DNA of 64,000 bases from CAWCUU01 sp963798855 (GTDB lineage Bacteria; Gemmatimonadota; Gemmatimonadetes; Longimicrobiales; RSA9): NCBI GenBank assembly GCA_963798855.1, contig CAWCUU010000004.1, positions 372,001-436,000 on the forward strand, in the 5' to 3' direction. A program made the translations under genes and the position numbers. How positions within the stretch are numbered: the stretch's first letter is position 1; each line of letters begins with the position of its first letter. The notes under the pieces were generated by a model that searched no databases, was not told the origin of the DNA, and was given only the letters and a program-made list of their open reading frames with translations. This document shows positions 34,255 to 43,053 of this stretch, one piece after another.

Positions 34255-36301
34255 ATGCACGGCATGTCCCTCGACGACGCCTTCACGCGAGCACTCTGGA
34301 CGCGCCGCGGGTTCATCGGCCGGACGGGCGCGGCCGCGATCGGCCTCGGGCTGGCGCCGGGCCTCCTCCGCGGCGGCCGCGCGGCCGGACCGGCCCGGGC
34401 CCGGATCGCGGGCCGGGAGCTGCGGCTGGGCACGAGGTTGCTGGAGGCGCGCTGGAGCCTCGACGACGCCGCGCTTCGCGCCGTCTCCGTGAGCGACGTC
34501 GCGGCCGGCCGCATCGTGCGGCCGGCGCCGGACCTCTTCACGCTCGAGCTGGCGGACGGCTCGACGCTGGCGTCCTCGGCGTTGCGCCTGGCAGGCGAGC
34601 CGCGGGAGGAGCGGCTGCGCGGCGACGCCTCGGCGGCGCGTCTGGCTGACCGGCTCGATGGTCGCGCGCTGACGGCGGAGCTGACCGATCCCGATGGCCG
34701 CCTCCAGGTCACCTGGCGGGCGCTGGCGCGGGACGGCACGGCGTACATCCGGCAGGAGCTGGAGCTGCGGGCGCTGGGCGGCGAGCTGCCGGTGACTCGC
34801 ATCCGGCTGGTGGACCTCGGCGAGGCCGGCGCGCGCGTGGTGGGCTCGGTGCGTGGATCGCCTATCCTCGCCGGGTCAATGTTCTTCGCGTTCGAGCACC
34901 CGCTGTCCGAGAGCGACGTCGCCGCGGGCCGGGCGCGGGCGGCGCTCCCGCGGGAGCTGCCGCTGCGGCCCGACGCTCCGTTCCCCATCTCCGCCGTCGC
35001 CGGGACCACGCCGGCCGGGCAGCTCCGGCGCGGCTTTCTGGACTACCTCGAGCACGAGCGCGCGCACCCCTACCGCACGTTCCTGCACTACAACTCGTGG
35101 TACGACCTCGCCTACTTCACGAAGTACGACGAGGCGGGCGCGCTGGACCGGATCCACGCGTTCGGTCGCGAGCTGCACGAGCGGCGCGGCGTCGCCCTCG
35201 AGCTCGTTCCTCTTCGACGACGGCTGGGATGACCCGAGCACGCTCTGGCACTTCCATTCGGGGTTCCCCGACGGCTTCACGCGCGTACGGGAGGCGGCGG
35301 CGCGCTACGGCGCCGCGCCGGGCGTCTGGCTATCGCCGTGGGGCGGCTACGGCGAGCCGCGCGAGCAGCGGCTCGAGCACGGCCGCGAGCAGGGGTTCGA
35401 GACGAACGAGGGCGGCTTCGCGCTGTCCGGCCCGCGCTACTATCAGCGCTTCCGGGAGACGTGTCTGGACATGATCCGGCGCTACCGCGTGAACCAGCTC
35501 AAGATCGACGGCACGGGGAACGCCGCGCACGCGATTCCGGGCAGCCGCTTCGACAGCGACTTCGACGCGGCGATCCACCTGATCGGCGAGCTGCGCGAGG
35601 CCGAGCCGGACCTCTACATCAACCTGACCACCGGCACGTACCCTTCGCCGTTCTGGCTGCGCTGGGCCGACTCCATCTGGCGCGGCGGCGAGGACCACGA
35701 CTTCGCCGGCGTCGGCAGCCAACGCCAGCGCTGGATCACCTACCGCGACGCCGCGACCCACGACGGCGTCGTGAAGAAGGGGCCGCTCTTCCCGCTCAAC
35801 TCACTCATGCTGCATGGGATGATCTACGCGCAGCACGCGAAGAACCTCGGCCGTGACCCCGGCGGCGACTTCCGCGAGGAGGTGCGCTCCTACTTCGGCA
35901 CGGGCACGCAGCTCCAGGAGATGTACATCACGCCGGCGCTGCTCTCGACCGACGACTGGGACGCCATCGCACGGTCGGCGAACTGGTCGCGCGAGCGGGC
36001 GAACACGCTGCGCGACACACACTGGGTCGGCGGCGACCCGGGCGCGCTCGAGCCGTACGGATGGGCGTCGTGGTCGCCCGAGCGGGCCGTGCTGGTGCTG
36101 CGCAACCCGAAGGACGCACCGCAGACGCTGGAGCTCGACGTCGCCGGCGCGTTGGAGTTGCCGGAGGACTCTCCACGACGCTGGCGAGCGACCAGCCCGT
36201 GGAACCCGGCCCCGGCGCCGCTGGAGCTGCGCGCCGGGCAGCCTCACGCCTTCGCGCTGCGGCCGTTCCAGGTCCTGACGCTCGACGCCTCGCCGGCGTG
36301 A
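34255..36301 (+). CDS. Alpha-galactosidase-like glycoside hydrolase (GH36/clan D type), Tat-exported, one-base frameshift
   Basis: Literal reading: a 5' frame 34255-35232 and a 3' frame ending at 36301. Dropping one G at 35202 joins them into ~681 residues with the motif LDSFLFDDGWDD, a clan D hallmark, across the junction. A Tat signal opens the protein (TRRGFIGRTGAAAIGLGL). An N-terminal beta-sandwich (about 40-260) is followed by the TIM barrel with QLKIDGTGN, holding the likely nucleophile Asp, and a C-terminal beta domain. It probably releases alpha-linked galactose or a related sugar in the periplasm. AAGGAG precedes the ATG. Confidence 0.8.
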
Positions 36302-36312
36302 CCGCGCAAGGA

Positions 36313-37104
36313 TCACTCCGACGGACCGATCGACCGGCGCATCGGGACCGCCTCCTCGAAGGTCGAGGAGTACTCGCCACGCAAGCCGGCGCCCGCAGCC
36401 CTGTCCACGATTACGAACGCGCGCGGGTGCATCTGGACGATGGACGCGGGCACCATCGCCGTGATCGGCCCCTCGACCGCTGCCTCGATCGCCCGCGCCT
36501 TCCCCTCCCCGCTGGCGAGCAGGACCAGCTCCCGCGCTTCCATGATCGTGCCGATGCCCATCGTGATCGCGTAGCGCGGCACATTCTCGAGAGAGCCGAA
36601 GAAGCGGGCATTGTCCTCGCGCGTCTTGCGCGTGAGCGTCTTCACACGGGTGCGCGAGCCGAGCGAGGAGCCCGGCTCGTTGAAGGCGAGGTGGCCGTTC
36701 GCGCCGATGCCGAGGACCTGGAGGTCGATCCCGCCCGCCTGGGCGATCTGTCGCTCGTACCACTGGCAGTGCTCATCGATCTCCGTCGCCATGCCGTCGG
36801 GAATGTGCACGAAGCGCGGCGAGACGCCAATGTGGTCCAGCAGGTTCTCGCGCATGAACCGGTGGTAGCTCTGCTCGTGATCGGCGGCGAGGCCGACGTA
36901 TTCGTCCAGGTTGAACGTCGTGATCTTCGAGAAGTCCGTCGCCTGCTCACCGTGCATCCGGATCAGCTCGCGATACAACCCGAGCGGCGTGCCGCCGGTC
37001 GCAAGTCCGAGGACGAGGTCGGGCTTGCCACGCAGCCGGCTGGCGATCAGCCGCGCCGCCTCGCGGCTCACGGAATCGTAGTCATCCTTGATGATGACGA
37101 GCAT
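36313..37104 (-). CDS. nagB: Glucosamine-6-phosphate deaminase
   Basis: 263 residues, the normal NagB length. Motifs: GLATGGTPLGLYREL (phosphate site), FNLDEYVGLAADHEQSYH with the catalytic Asp, GIGANGHLAFNEPGSS, and SRTRVKTL. It converts glucosamine 6-phosphate to fructose 6-phosphate and ammonia in the cytoplasm. The ATG at 37104 matches the family start; the frame is open far upstream but non-coding. It is divergent from a kinase-permease-glycosidase run that can supply glucosamine, so it is the likely last step of that route. Its stop is 9 bases from the alpha-galactosidase-like gene's stop (convergent). Confidence 0.94.
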   Translation of the reverse strand: MLVIIKDDYDSVSREAARLIASRLRGKPDLVLGLATGGTPLGLYRELIRMHGEQATDFSKITTFNLDEYVGLAADHEQSYHRFMRENLLDHIGVSPRFVHIPDGMATEIDEHCQWYERQIAQAGGIDLQVLGIGANGHLAFNEPGSSLGSRTRVKTLTRKTREDNARFFGSLENVPRYAITMGIGTIMEARELVLLASGEGKARAIEAAVEGPITAMVPASIVQMHPRAFVIVDRAAGAGLRGEYSSTFEEAVPMRRSIGPSE

Positions 37105-37420
37105 GTCCTCGCCTTCCGCTGCGGTCCGAACCGAGGGGTGCTCGGCCTGGAAGGCCGTTGACGGCCTTCCAACAGGTCGCTGAGGACATCGAAGGTGCGC
37201 CACGGGCCGGCCGCGAGCAAGCTCCGCGCGCACCGGGCCGGGCACCGCTGGAGGCGGCGGACGTTCCAGGTGCTGACGCTGGGCGCCTCGACCGGGCCAA
37301 TGTGCCGGCCGGTCCACGCCTGCCCGTTCTTGACGCCCCTGCCGGGGCGCCGCATCTATGGTGGCCCACCCGAACTGCCTCGGAGCAGCCGAGGCGGCTC
37401 TTCCCCGACCGGAGGTTCCC
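37105..37420. other. 316-base divergent region with a perfect inverted repeat and a gene-tail remnant
   Basis: GGAAGGCCG-TTGA-CGGCCTTCC at 37149-37170 is a perfect 9-bp inverted repeat 45 bases before the nagB start, a candidate operator or hairpin. Around 37225-37295 the text CGTTCCAGGTGCTGACGCTG with GGGCGCCTCG resembles the last codons of the alpha-galactosidase-like gene (FQVLTLDASPA, near 36268-36301), here FQVLTLGAST, apparently a decayed duplicate tail. Confidence 0.55.
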
Positions 37421-37696
37421 ATGTACGTCCTCGTCCACCACATCGTCAGCGATCCCGGCCGCTTCTGGAGCAGCGCGAGCGACGCGCTCGGCGACCTGCC
37501 CGCCGGGCTGAAGGTGCACCAGACGCTGGCCGCCAAGGACGGCACCCGCGCGACCTGCATCTGGGAGGCGCCCTCGGTAGCCGACGTCCAGAACTTCCTC
37601 GACCCGATCACCGCCGGGATGGCTCGCAACGAGTACCGCGAGTCCGAGAACCGCGAAGGCATCGCCCTTCCCGCGATGGCGAGCGCATCCGCCTGA
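37421..37696 (+). CDS. Small protein of unknown function
   Basis: 91 residues starting MYVLVHHIVSDPGRFWSSAS, with KVHQTLAAKDGTRATCIWEA in the middle. The beta-alpha pattern suggests a small dimeric alpha/beta-barrel (ferredoxin-like) protein, but I do not recognise a family. GGAGG lies 5 bases before the ATG. It is followed 39 bases later by the kinase and is probably the first gene of that unit. Confidence 0.65.
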   Translation: MYVLVHHIVSDPGRFWSSASDALGDLPAGLKVHQTLAAKDGTRATCIWEAPSVADVQNFLDPITAGMARNEYRESENREGIALPAMASASA

Positions 37697-37735
37697 ACCC
37701 GGGTCGGCCTCTGCGCGGCTGAGCGCGGAGCCCGC

Positions 37736-38836
37736 GTGCGCACCCATCCCGACGTCGCCGCCGCGCTGTACGCCTGGGGCCTGGGCGGCAGGTCGGAGGT
37801 GACGCGCCTGTCCGGCGGGCACATCAACGACTCCTTCCGCGTCGAGCCCGGCGACCCCGCGGCCGGCGGGCCGTTCCTCCTGCAGCGGCTGAACGACCGC
37901 GTCTTCCCGCGGCCGCGCCTGGTAATGCAGAATGTCACGGCCGTGACGACGCACCTGCTCCGCAGGCTGGGGGCGCCGCCAGCGGTCGCGGAGGCGCGCG
38001 GGCTGTCCGCGGCGCGCGGCGTCGGCGCCGTGCCGCTGGTGCCGACGCGACGCGGCGCCTCCTGGCACGTGGACCGCGCGGGCGGGCACTGGCGCCTCGT
38101 GCCGCTGCTCCGCGGCGTGGTGTCGCTGGAGAGGCCGCGCGGCCCCGACGACGCCCGTGAGGCGGCCCGCGCCTACGGCGCCTTCCTCGCCGCGCTCGCC
38201 GACTGGGACGGGCCGCCACTCTCCGAGGTTGTCCCCGGGTTCCACGACACCGCCGGCCGGCTGGACGCCCTCCGGCGCGCGGCCGAGGCGGACGAGCTGG
38301 GGCGTGCCGGCGGCGTCCGCGCTGAGGTGGCGGAGCTGCTACACCGCCGCGCCCTGGCAGCCGTGCTGCCGCCGCTGCTGGAGAGCGGTGAGGTCCCAAC
38401 GCGCATCGCCCACAACGACGCGAAGCTCTCCAACGTCCTGCTGGACGAGCGGACCGGCCGCGCCGTCGCGGTCGTGGACCTCGACACCGTCATGCCCGGC
38501 ACCGGGCTCCACGACTTCGGCGACATGGTCCGCTCCACGACGTGCACCGGCGCCGAGGACGAAGCGGAGCCGGAGCGGATGGAGGTGCGCGCCGAGCTGT
38601 ACGCCGCGGTGAGCGAAGGCTGGCTCGAGACCGCCGGCGACGTCATCACGCCGAAGGAGCGCGAGCTGATGGGCTTCGCGGGCCGACTCATCACGCTCGA
38701 GCAGTCCGCCCGCTTCCTGACCGACTATCTCGAGGGCGACCGCTACTACGCGACGTCGTACGCCGACCAGAACCTGCGGCGGGCGCGGGCGCAGCTGCGG
38801 CTGCTACAGTCGCTCGAGGCGCTGGAAGGCCGTTGA
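37736..38836 (+). CDS. APH-fold sugar kinase (N-acetylhexosamine 1-kinase-like; possibly a glucosamine kinase)
   Basis: 366 residues from a GTG start. Motifs of the NahK-like group: RLSGGHINDSFRVEP, LLQRLNDRVFPRPRLVMQNV, the catalytic HNDAKLSNVLLD and VVDLDTVMPGTGLHDFGD. Known relatives phosphorylate N-acetylhexosamines at C1, while other APH-fold enzymes phosphorylate glucosamine at C6. The gene lies between nagB and a GH2 enzyme with glucosaminidase signatures, so a role in activating amino sugars is likely. Which hydroxyl is modified cannot be read from sequence. Confidence 0.85.
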   Translation: MRTHPDVAAALYAWGLGGRSEVTRLSGGHINDSFRVEPGDPAAGGPFLLQRLNDRVFPRPRLVMQNVTAVTTHLLRRLGAPPAVAEARGLSAARGVGAVPLVPTRRGASWHVDRAGGHWRLVPLLRGVVSLERPRGPDDAREAARAYGAFLAALADWDGPPLSEVVPGFHDTAGRLDALRRAAEADELGRAGGVRAEVAELLHRRALAAVLPPLLESGEVPTRIAHNDAKLSNVLLDERTGRAVAVVDLDTVMPGTGLHDFGDMVRSTTCTGAEDEAEPERMEVRAELYAAVSEGWLETAGDVITPKERELMGFAGRLITLEQSARFLTDYLEGDRYYATSYADQNLRRARAQLRLLQSLEALEGR

Positions 38837-38987
38837 AGAACCGGAATGATGCTGCGCTGGATCGGTCGCGCCGCTGGTCCGCGCCAAGCCTCTTGCCCGC
38901 CACCGGGTCGCCGACCTATGAATCCCCGACCGATTTTCTTCCGCACACCCGCTGCGGGATTTCGCTCCTCTCATCAAAGCAGATCCC

Positions 38988-40400
38988 ATGCCCGGGACGG
39001 AATCGAGCCTGCCGCCGGAGGCCACCGGACGCGACCGGCCCCACCTGACCCGCCGTTTCGGGCTGCTACCGGCGACGGCGCTGAACATGACCAACATGAT
39101 CGGCGTCGGACCCTTCATCACCATCCCGCTGCTGATGTCGGCGATGGGCGGGCCCCAGGCGCTGCTGGGCTGGGTCGTGGCGCTGGTGATCGTGGTATGC
39201 GACGGCATGGTGTGGAGCGAGCTGGGCGCGGCAATGCCAGGCTCGGGCGGCTCGTTCCACTACCTCCGTGAGGCGTTCGGCGCCAATTCGTTCGGACGAG
39301 CCATGGCGTTCCTTTTCGTCTGGCAATTCGTCTTGAGCGGCCCGCTCGAGATCGCTTCGGGCTACATCGGCTTCGCCGGTTACGCCGGCTATATCTGGAG
39401 GGGCATGACCCGCCCGGAGGTGCTCGGGGTCGTGGCGCTGGTGGGGCTGGTCAACATCGTGCTGCTGTACCGGCGCATCCATTCCATCGCGAAGATCACG
39501 GTCAGCCTGTGGATCGGCACGTTACTCACCGTGCTGGCGGTCATCGTGACGGGCGCCATGCACTTCGACCCGGACATGGCGTTCTCGTTTCCGCCCGGCG
39601 CTTTCAACTTCTCGCTCGGCTTCTTCCTGGGCCTGGGCGTGGCCGCGCGCATCGGCATCTACGACTATCTCGGCTACTACGACATCTGCTACATCGGCGA
39701 CGAGGTGCGGGAGCCCGGCCGCGTGATCCCGCGCTCGATCCTGATCAGCACGGCGGCCGTGGCGGTCATCTACTTCGGAATCAACCTGTCCATCATCGGG
39801 ATCGTGCCGTGGCGGGAGTTCGTGCCGGCCGCCGAGCACGCCGAGTCGACGTTCATCGTCTCGATCCTGATGCAGAAGGTCTACGGGCGGCACATCGCTA
39901 CGATCTTCACGCTGCTGGTGCTGTGGACGGCGTTCGGCTCCGTGTTCGCGCTGCTGCTCGGGTACTCGCGCATTCCCTACGCGGCCGCCGAGAGCGGCTA
40001 CTTCTTCCGCGTATTCGGTCGGCTGCACCCCACCAAGGGCTTCCCCTACGTCTCGTTGCTGGTGCTGGGCGGCATCGCGATCGTGGCCGGCTTCTTCTCG
40101 CTGGGCACGGTGATCGACGCACTCATCGTCACGCGGATTCTGGTGCAGTTCATCGGCCAGGTGTTCGGCCTCATACTCCTGCGCCGCCGGGCGCCCGACC
40201 TGGCGAGGCCGTACCGCATGTGGCTCTACCCCGTGCCCGCGCTGGTCGCGCTGCTCGGCTGGATCTTCGTGTTCGCGACCACCCAGCTCGGCGTCATCCT
40301 CTTCGGCCTGGCCGTGCTCGGGCTGGGTCTGGCGGCGTTCCTCCTCTGGTCCTGGAACACCCGCCGCTGGCCGTTCGCTCTGACGGAGGCGACACCGTGA
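38988..40400 (+). CDS. APC family permease
   Basis: 470 residues, about 12 hydrophobic segments. It opens with LLPATALNMTNMIGVGPFIT (the APC helix-1 break with its unwound Gly-rich stretch) and has MPGSGGSFHYLREAFG typical of the amino acid-polyamine-organocation superfamily. The gene ends by overlapping the GH2 start as GTGA, so it is made with a glycosidase, which is unusual for an amino-acid carrier. Uptake of a cationic sugar such as glucosamine is an attractive but unproven reading. Confidence 0.88.
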   Translation: MPGTESSLPPEATGRDRPHLTRRFGLLPATALNMTNMIGVGPFITIPLLMSAMGGPQALLGWVVALVIVVCDGMVWSELGAAMPGSGGSFHYLREAFGANSFGRAMAFLFVWQFVLSGPLEIASGYIGFAGYAGYIWRGMTRPEVLGVVALVGLVNIVLLYRRIHSIAKITVSLWIGTLLTVLAVIVTGAMHFDPDMAFSFPPGAFNFSLGFFLGLGVAARIGIYDYLGYYDICYIGDEVREPGRVIPRSILISTAAVAVIYFGINLSIIGIVPWREFVPAAEHAESTFIVSILMQKVYGRHIATIFTLLVLWTAFGSVFALLLGYSRIPYAAAESGYFFRVFGRLHPTKGFPYVSLLVLGGIAIVAGFFSLGTVIDALIVTRILVQFIGQVFGLILLRRRAPDLARPYRMWLYPVPALVALLGWIFVFATTQLGVILFGLAVLGLGLAAFLLWSWNTRRWPFALTEATP

Positions 40401-43024
40401 AACGACTCACCTGCCTTCTCGTCCTGCTCTTCGCCCCCGCCGCTCGTTCGCACGCGCAGGAGCGGCTCCTGCTCCAGGACGACTGGCGCATCCGCTCGGC
40501 TGCCCGTGCCGGCGCGGACGGCGCCCGCATCTCCACGCCCGCATTCACGGCGACCGACTGGTACGCCGCGACCGTACCATCCACCGTCGTCGGCGCGCTG
40601 GTGGAGAACGGGACCTATCGCGACCCGTTCTTCGGCATGAACCTGCGCGCGCTGCCGGGCATGTCGTACGAGATCGGGCAAAACTTCGTGCACCTGGACA
40701 TGGATCCGAAGAGCCCGTTCGCCGTGCCCTGGTGGTACCGTACGAGCTTCCGGCTGCCGCCGTCGTTCCGCGATCGGCGCGTCACGCTCCACTTCGACGG
40801 CATCAACTATCGCGCGAACATCTGGCTGAACGGCAGGCGGCTGGCCGACTCGAGCCGCGTCGTCGGCAGCTACCGCCACTACGCGCTCAATGTCACCGAC
40901 GCGGTGCGGTCGGACGGACCGAACGCGCTGGCCGTGGAGGTGTTCGCGCCCACCCCCGCGGACCTGCAGACGACATGGGTGGACTGGAACCCGTCGCCCC
41001 CGGACAAGGACATGGGGCTGTGGCAGCCGGTCTGGCTGGGCGCGAGCGGCGATGTCGTCATCCGCGATCCGCACGTGATCAGCCGCGTCGACACGGCGAC
41101 GCTGGACACGGCCGAGCTGACGGTCGGCGCGAACCTGCGCAACCTGTCGTCGCACGCCGTGACGGGCGTGCTTCGCGGCCGCGCCGACAGCATCGCCTTC
41201 GAGCGGACCGTGACGCTGGCGCCACACGACAGCGCGTACATCCGCTTCACTCCGGACAGCTTCCCGCAGCTGCGCATCGCGCACCCGCGCCTGTGGTGGC
41301 CGGCGGAGATGGGCGAGCCCGCTCTGCATACGCTGGATCTCGCGTTCGTCGCGAACGACGCCGTCTCCGATCGTCAGGAAACGCGCTTCGGCATCCGCGA
41401 GGTGACGGCGGAATTCACACCCCGCGGCGCGCGGCTGTTCCGCATCAACGGCCGGCGGATCCTGATCCGCGGCGGCGGGTGGGCGCCCGACATGTTCTTC
41501 CGTCCGCAGCCGGAGCGGCAGCTCGCGCAGCTGCGCTACGCGCTGGACATGCACCTCAACACCATCCGCCTGGAGGGCAACTACGAGGACGACCGCTTCT
41601 GGCAGGCGACGGATAGCCTCGGCCTGCTGGTGATGACTGGCTGGGTCTGTTGCAGCGCGTGGGAGCGGTGGAAGAACTGGAAGCCGGAGCAGTACGCGGT
41701 CGCCGCCGCCTCGGAGCGCGACCAGATCCGGCGGCTGCGCGGTCACGCGAGCGCGCTGGTCTGGCTGTACGGCAGCGACAACCCGCCGCCGGCCGACGTC
41801 GAAAGGAGCTACCTCGAGGTCCTGCGCCAGGAGCACTGGCCGAACCCGTCCGTCTCGTCCGCGAGCGCGCAGCCCACGGAAGTGACGCGGGAGAGCGGCG
41901 TCAAGATGACCGGGCCGTACGACTGGGTGCCGCCCTCCTACTGGGTCCAGGACACGACCCACGGCGGCGCGTGGGGCTACAACACGGAGACGAGCCCGGG
42001 CGCGGCGGTGCCGCCGATCGAGAGCATGCGCCTCATGCTGCCCCCCGAGGACGTCTGGCCCCTGGACAGCGTCTGGGCGTTCCACGGCGCGGGCGGTCAA
42101 TTCAACGGCGCGTCCCGCTTCAACGCGGCGCTCGCCGCGCGCTACGGGCAGCCCACCGGCGCCGAGGACTACACGTTCAAGTCGCAGCTCATGACGTACG
42201 AGGGCGAGCGCGCCATGTTCGAGGGGTATCGTCGCAACAAGTATGGTTCGACCGGCGTGATCCAGTGGATGCTCAACAACGCCTGGCCCTCCATTTTCTG
42301 GCACCTCTTCGACTGGTACCTGCGGCCCGGCGGCGGCTACTTCGGCGCCAAGATCGCGAACGAGCCGGTGCACCCCGTGTACGGCTATGACGACGGCTCC
42401 ATCGCCGTGGTGAGCGCGCTGCACCGGCCGGTGCCGGGCGCGCGGCTCAAGGTTCGCGCGTTCGACGTGCGCGCGAAGGAGCGCTTCGCGCGCGACACCA
42501 CGCTCGACATCCCGGCCGACAGCAGCACGCGGGTGCTCGTGCTCCCCGCCATGCCGGACTCCGTCGGCACGTACTTCCTCGACCTGCGGCTGAGCGGCAC
42601 CGACGGAACGCCGCTCGGCTCGAGCTTCTACTGGCTGTCGACGCGGCCCGACCTGCTCGATGAGGACAGCACCACCTGGTACGTCACCCCGGCGCGCAGG
42701 TACGCCGACTACTCCGCGCTGCACGACCTGCCGTCGCAGCCGCTGCGAGCGAGCGTGCAGTTCACTCGCGACGCCGCCACGCAGCAGGCGCGCGTCACCC
42801 TCACGAACCCGGGCCCCTCACTCGCGTTCTTCACGCGGCTGAAGATCGCCTCGGGCGCGGGGGGCGACGAGGTGCTCCCCGTCGAGTGGACGGACAACTA
42901 CGTGTCGCTGCTGCCCGGCGAGACGCGCGAGCTGACCGCGACCTACCGGACGGACGACCTGCACGGCGCCGAGCCCGTCCTGGTCCTGCGCGGCTGGAAC
43001 GTGCCGGAGGCGGAGGTGCGGTGA
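40397..43024 (+). CDS. GH2 exo-beta-D-glucosaminidase-like enzyme
   Basis: 875 residues from a GTG that overlaps the permease stop; signal peptide (LTCLLVLLFAPAARSHAQ). Domain order is that of large GH2 enzymes: sugar-binding (about 30-210), two Ig-like domains around the barrel (about 330-620), and C-terminal domains. In place of the usual Asn-Glu acid/base it has WLYGSDNPPP (Asp461), and the nucleophile region is YNTETSPG (Glu531), spaced 70 residues. That Ser-Asp substitution defines the exo-glucosaminidase/exo-chitosanase group typified by CsxA. It would release glucosamine from chitosan-type ends in the periplasm. Confidence 0.85.
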   Translation: MKRLTCLLVLLFAPAARSHAQERLLLQDDWRIRSAARAGADGARISTPAFTATDWYAATVPSTVVGALVENGTYRDPFFGMNLRALPGMSYEIGQNFVHLDMDPKSPFAVPWWYRTSFRLPPSFRDRRVTLHFDGINYRANIWLNGRRLADSSRVVGSYRHYALNVTDAVRSDGPNALAVEVFAPTPADLQTTWVDWNPSPPDKDMGLWQPVWLGASGDVVIRDPHVISRVDTATLDTAELTVGANLRNLSSHAVTGVLRGRADSIAFERTVTLAPHDSAYIRFTPDSFPQLRIAHPRLWWPAEMGEPALHTLDLAFVANDAVSDRQETRFGIREVTAEFTPRGARLFRINGRRILIRGGGWAPDMFFRPQPERQLAQLRYALDMHLNTIRLEGNYEDDRFWQATDSLGLLVMTGWVCCSAWERWKNWKPEQYAVAAASERDQIRRLRGHASALVWLYGSDNPPPADVERSYLEVLRQEHWPNPSVSSASAQPTEVTRESGVKMTGPYDWVPPSYWVQDTTHGGAWGYNTETSPGAAVPPIESMRLMLPPEDVWPLDSVWAFHGAGGQFNGASRFNAALAARYGQPTGAEDYTFKSQLMTYEGERAMFEGYRRNKYGSTGVIQWMLNNAWPSIFWHLFDWYLRPGGGYFGAKIANEPVHPVYGYDDGSIAVVSALHRPVPGARLKVRAFDVRAKERFARDTTLDIPADSSTRVLVLPAMPDSVGTYFLDLRLSGTDGTPLGSSFYWLSTRPDLLDEDSTTWYVTPARRYADYSALHDLPSQPLRASVQFTRDAATQQARVTLTNPGPSLAFFTRLKIASGAGGDEVLPVEWTDNYVSLLPGETRELTATYRTDDLHGAEPVLVLRGWNVPEAEVR

Positions 43025-43053
43025 CGCGCGAAAGAGGCCGATCAGGAGGTCGC

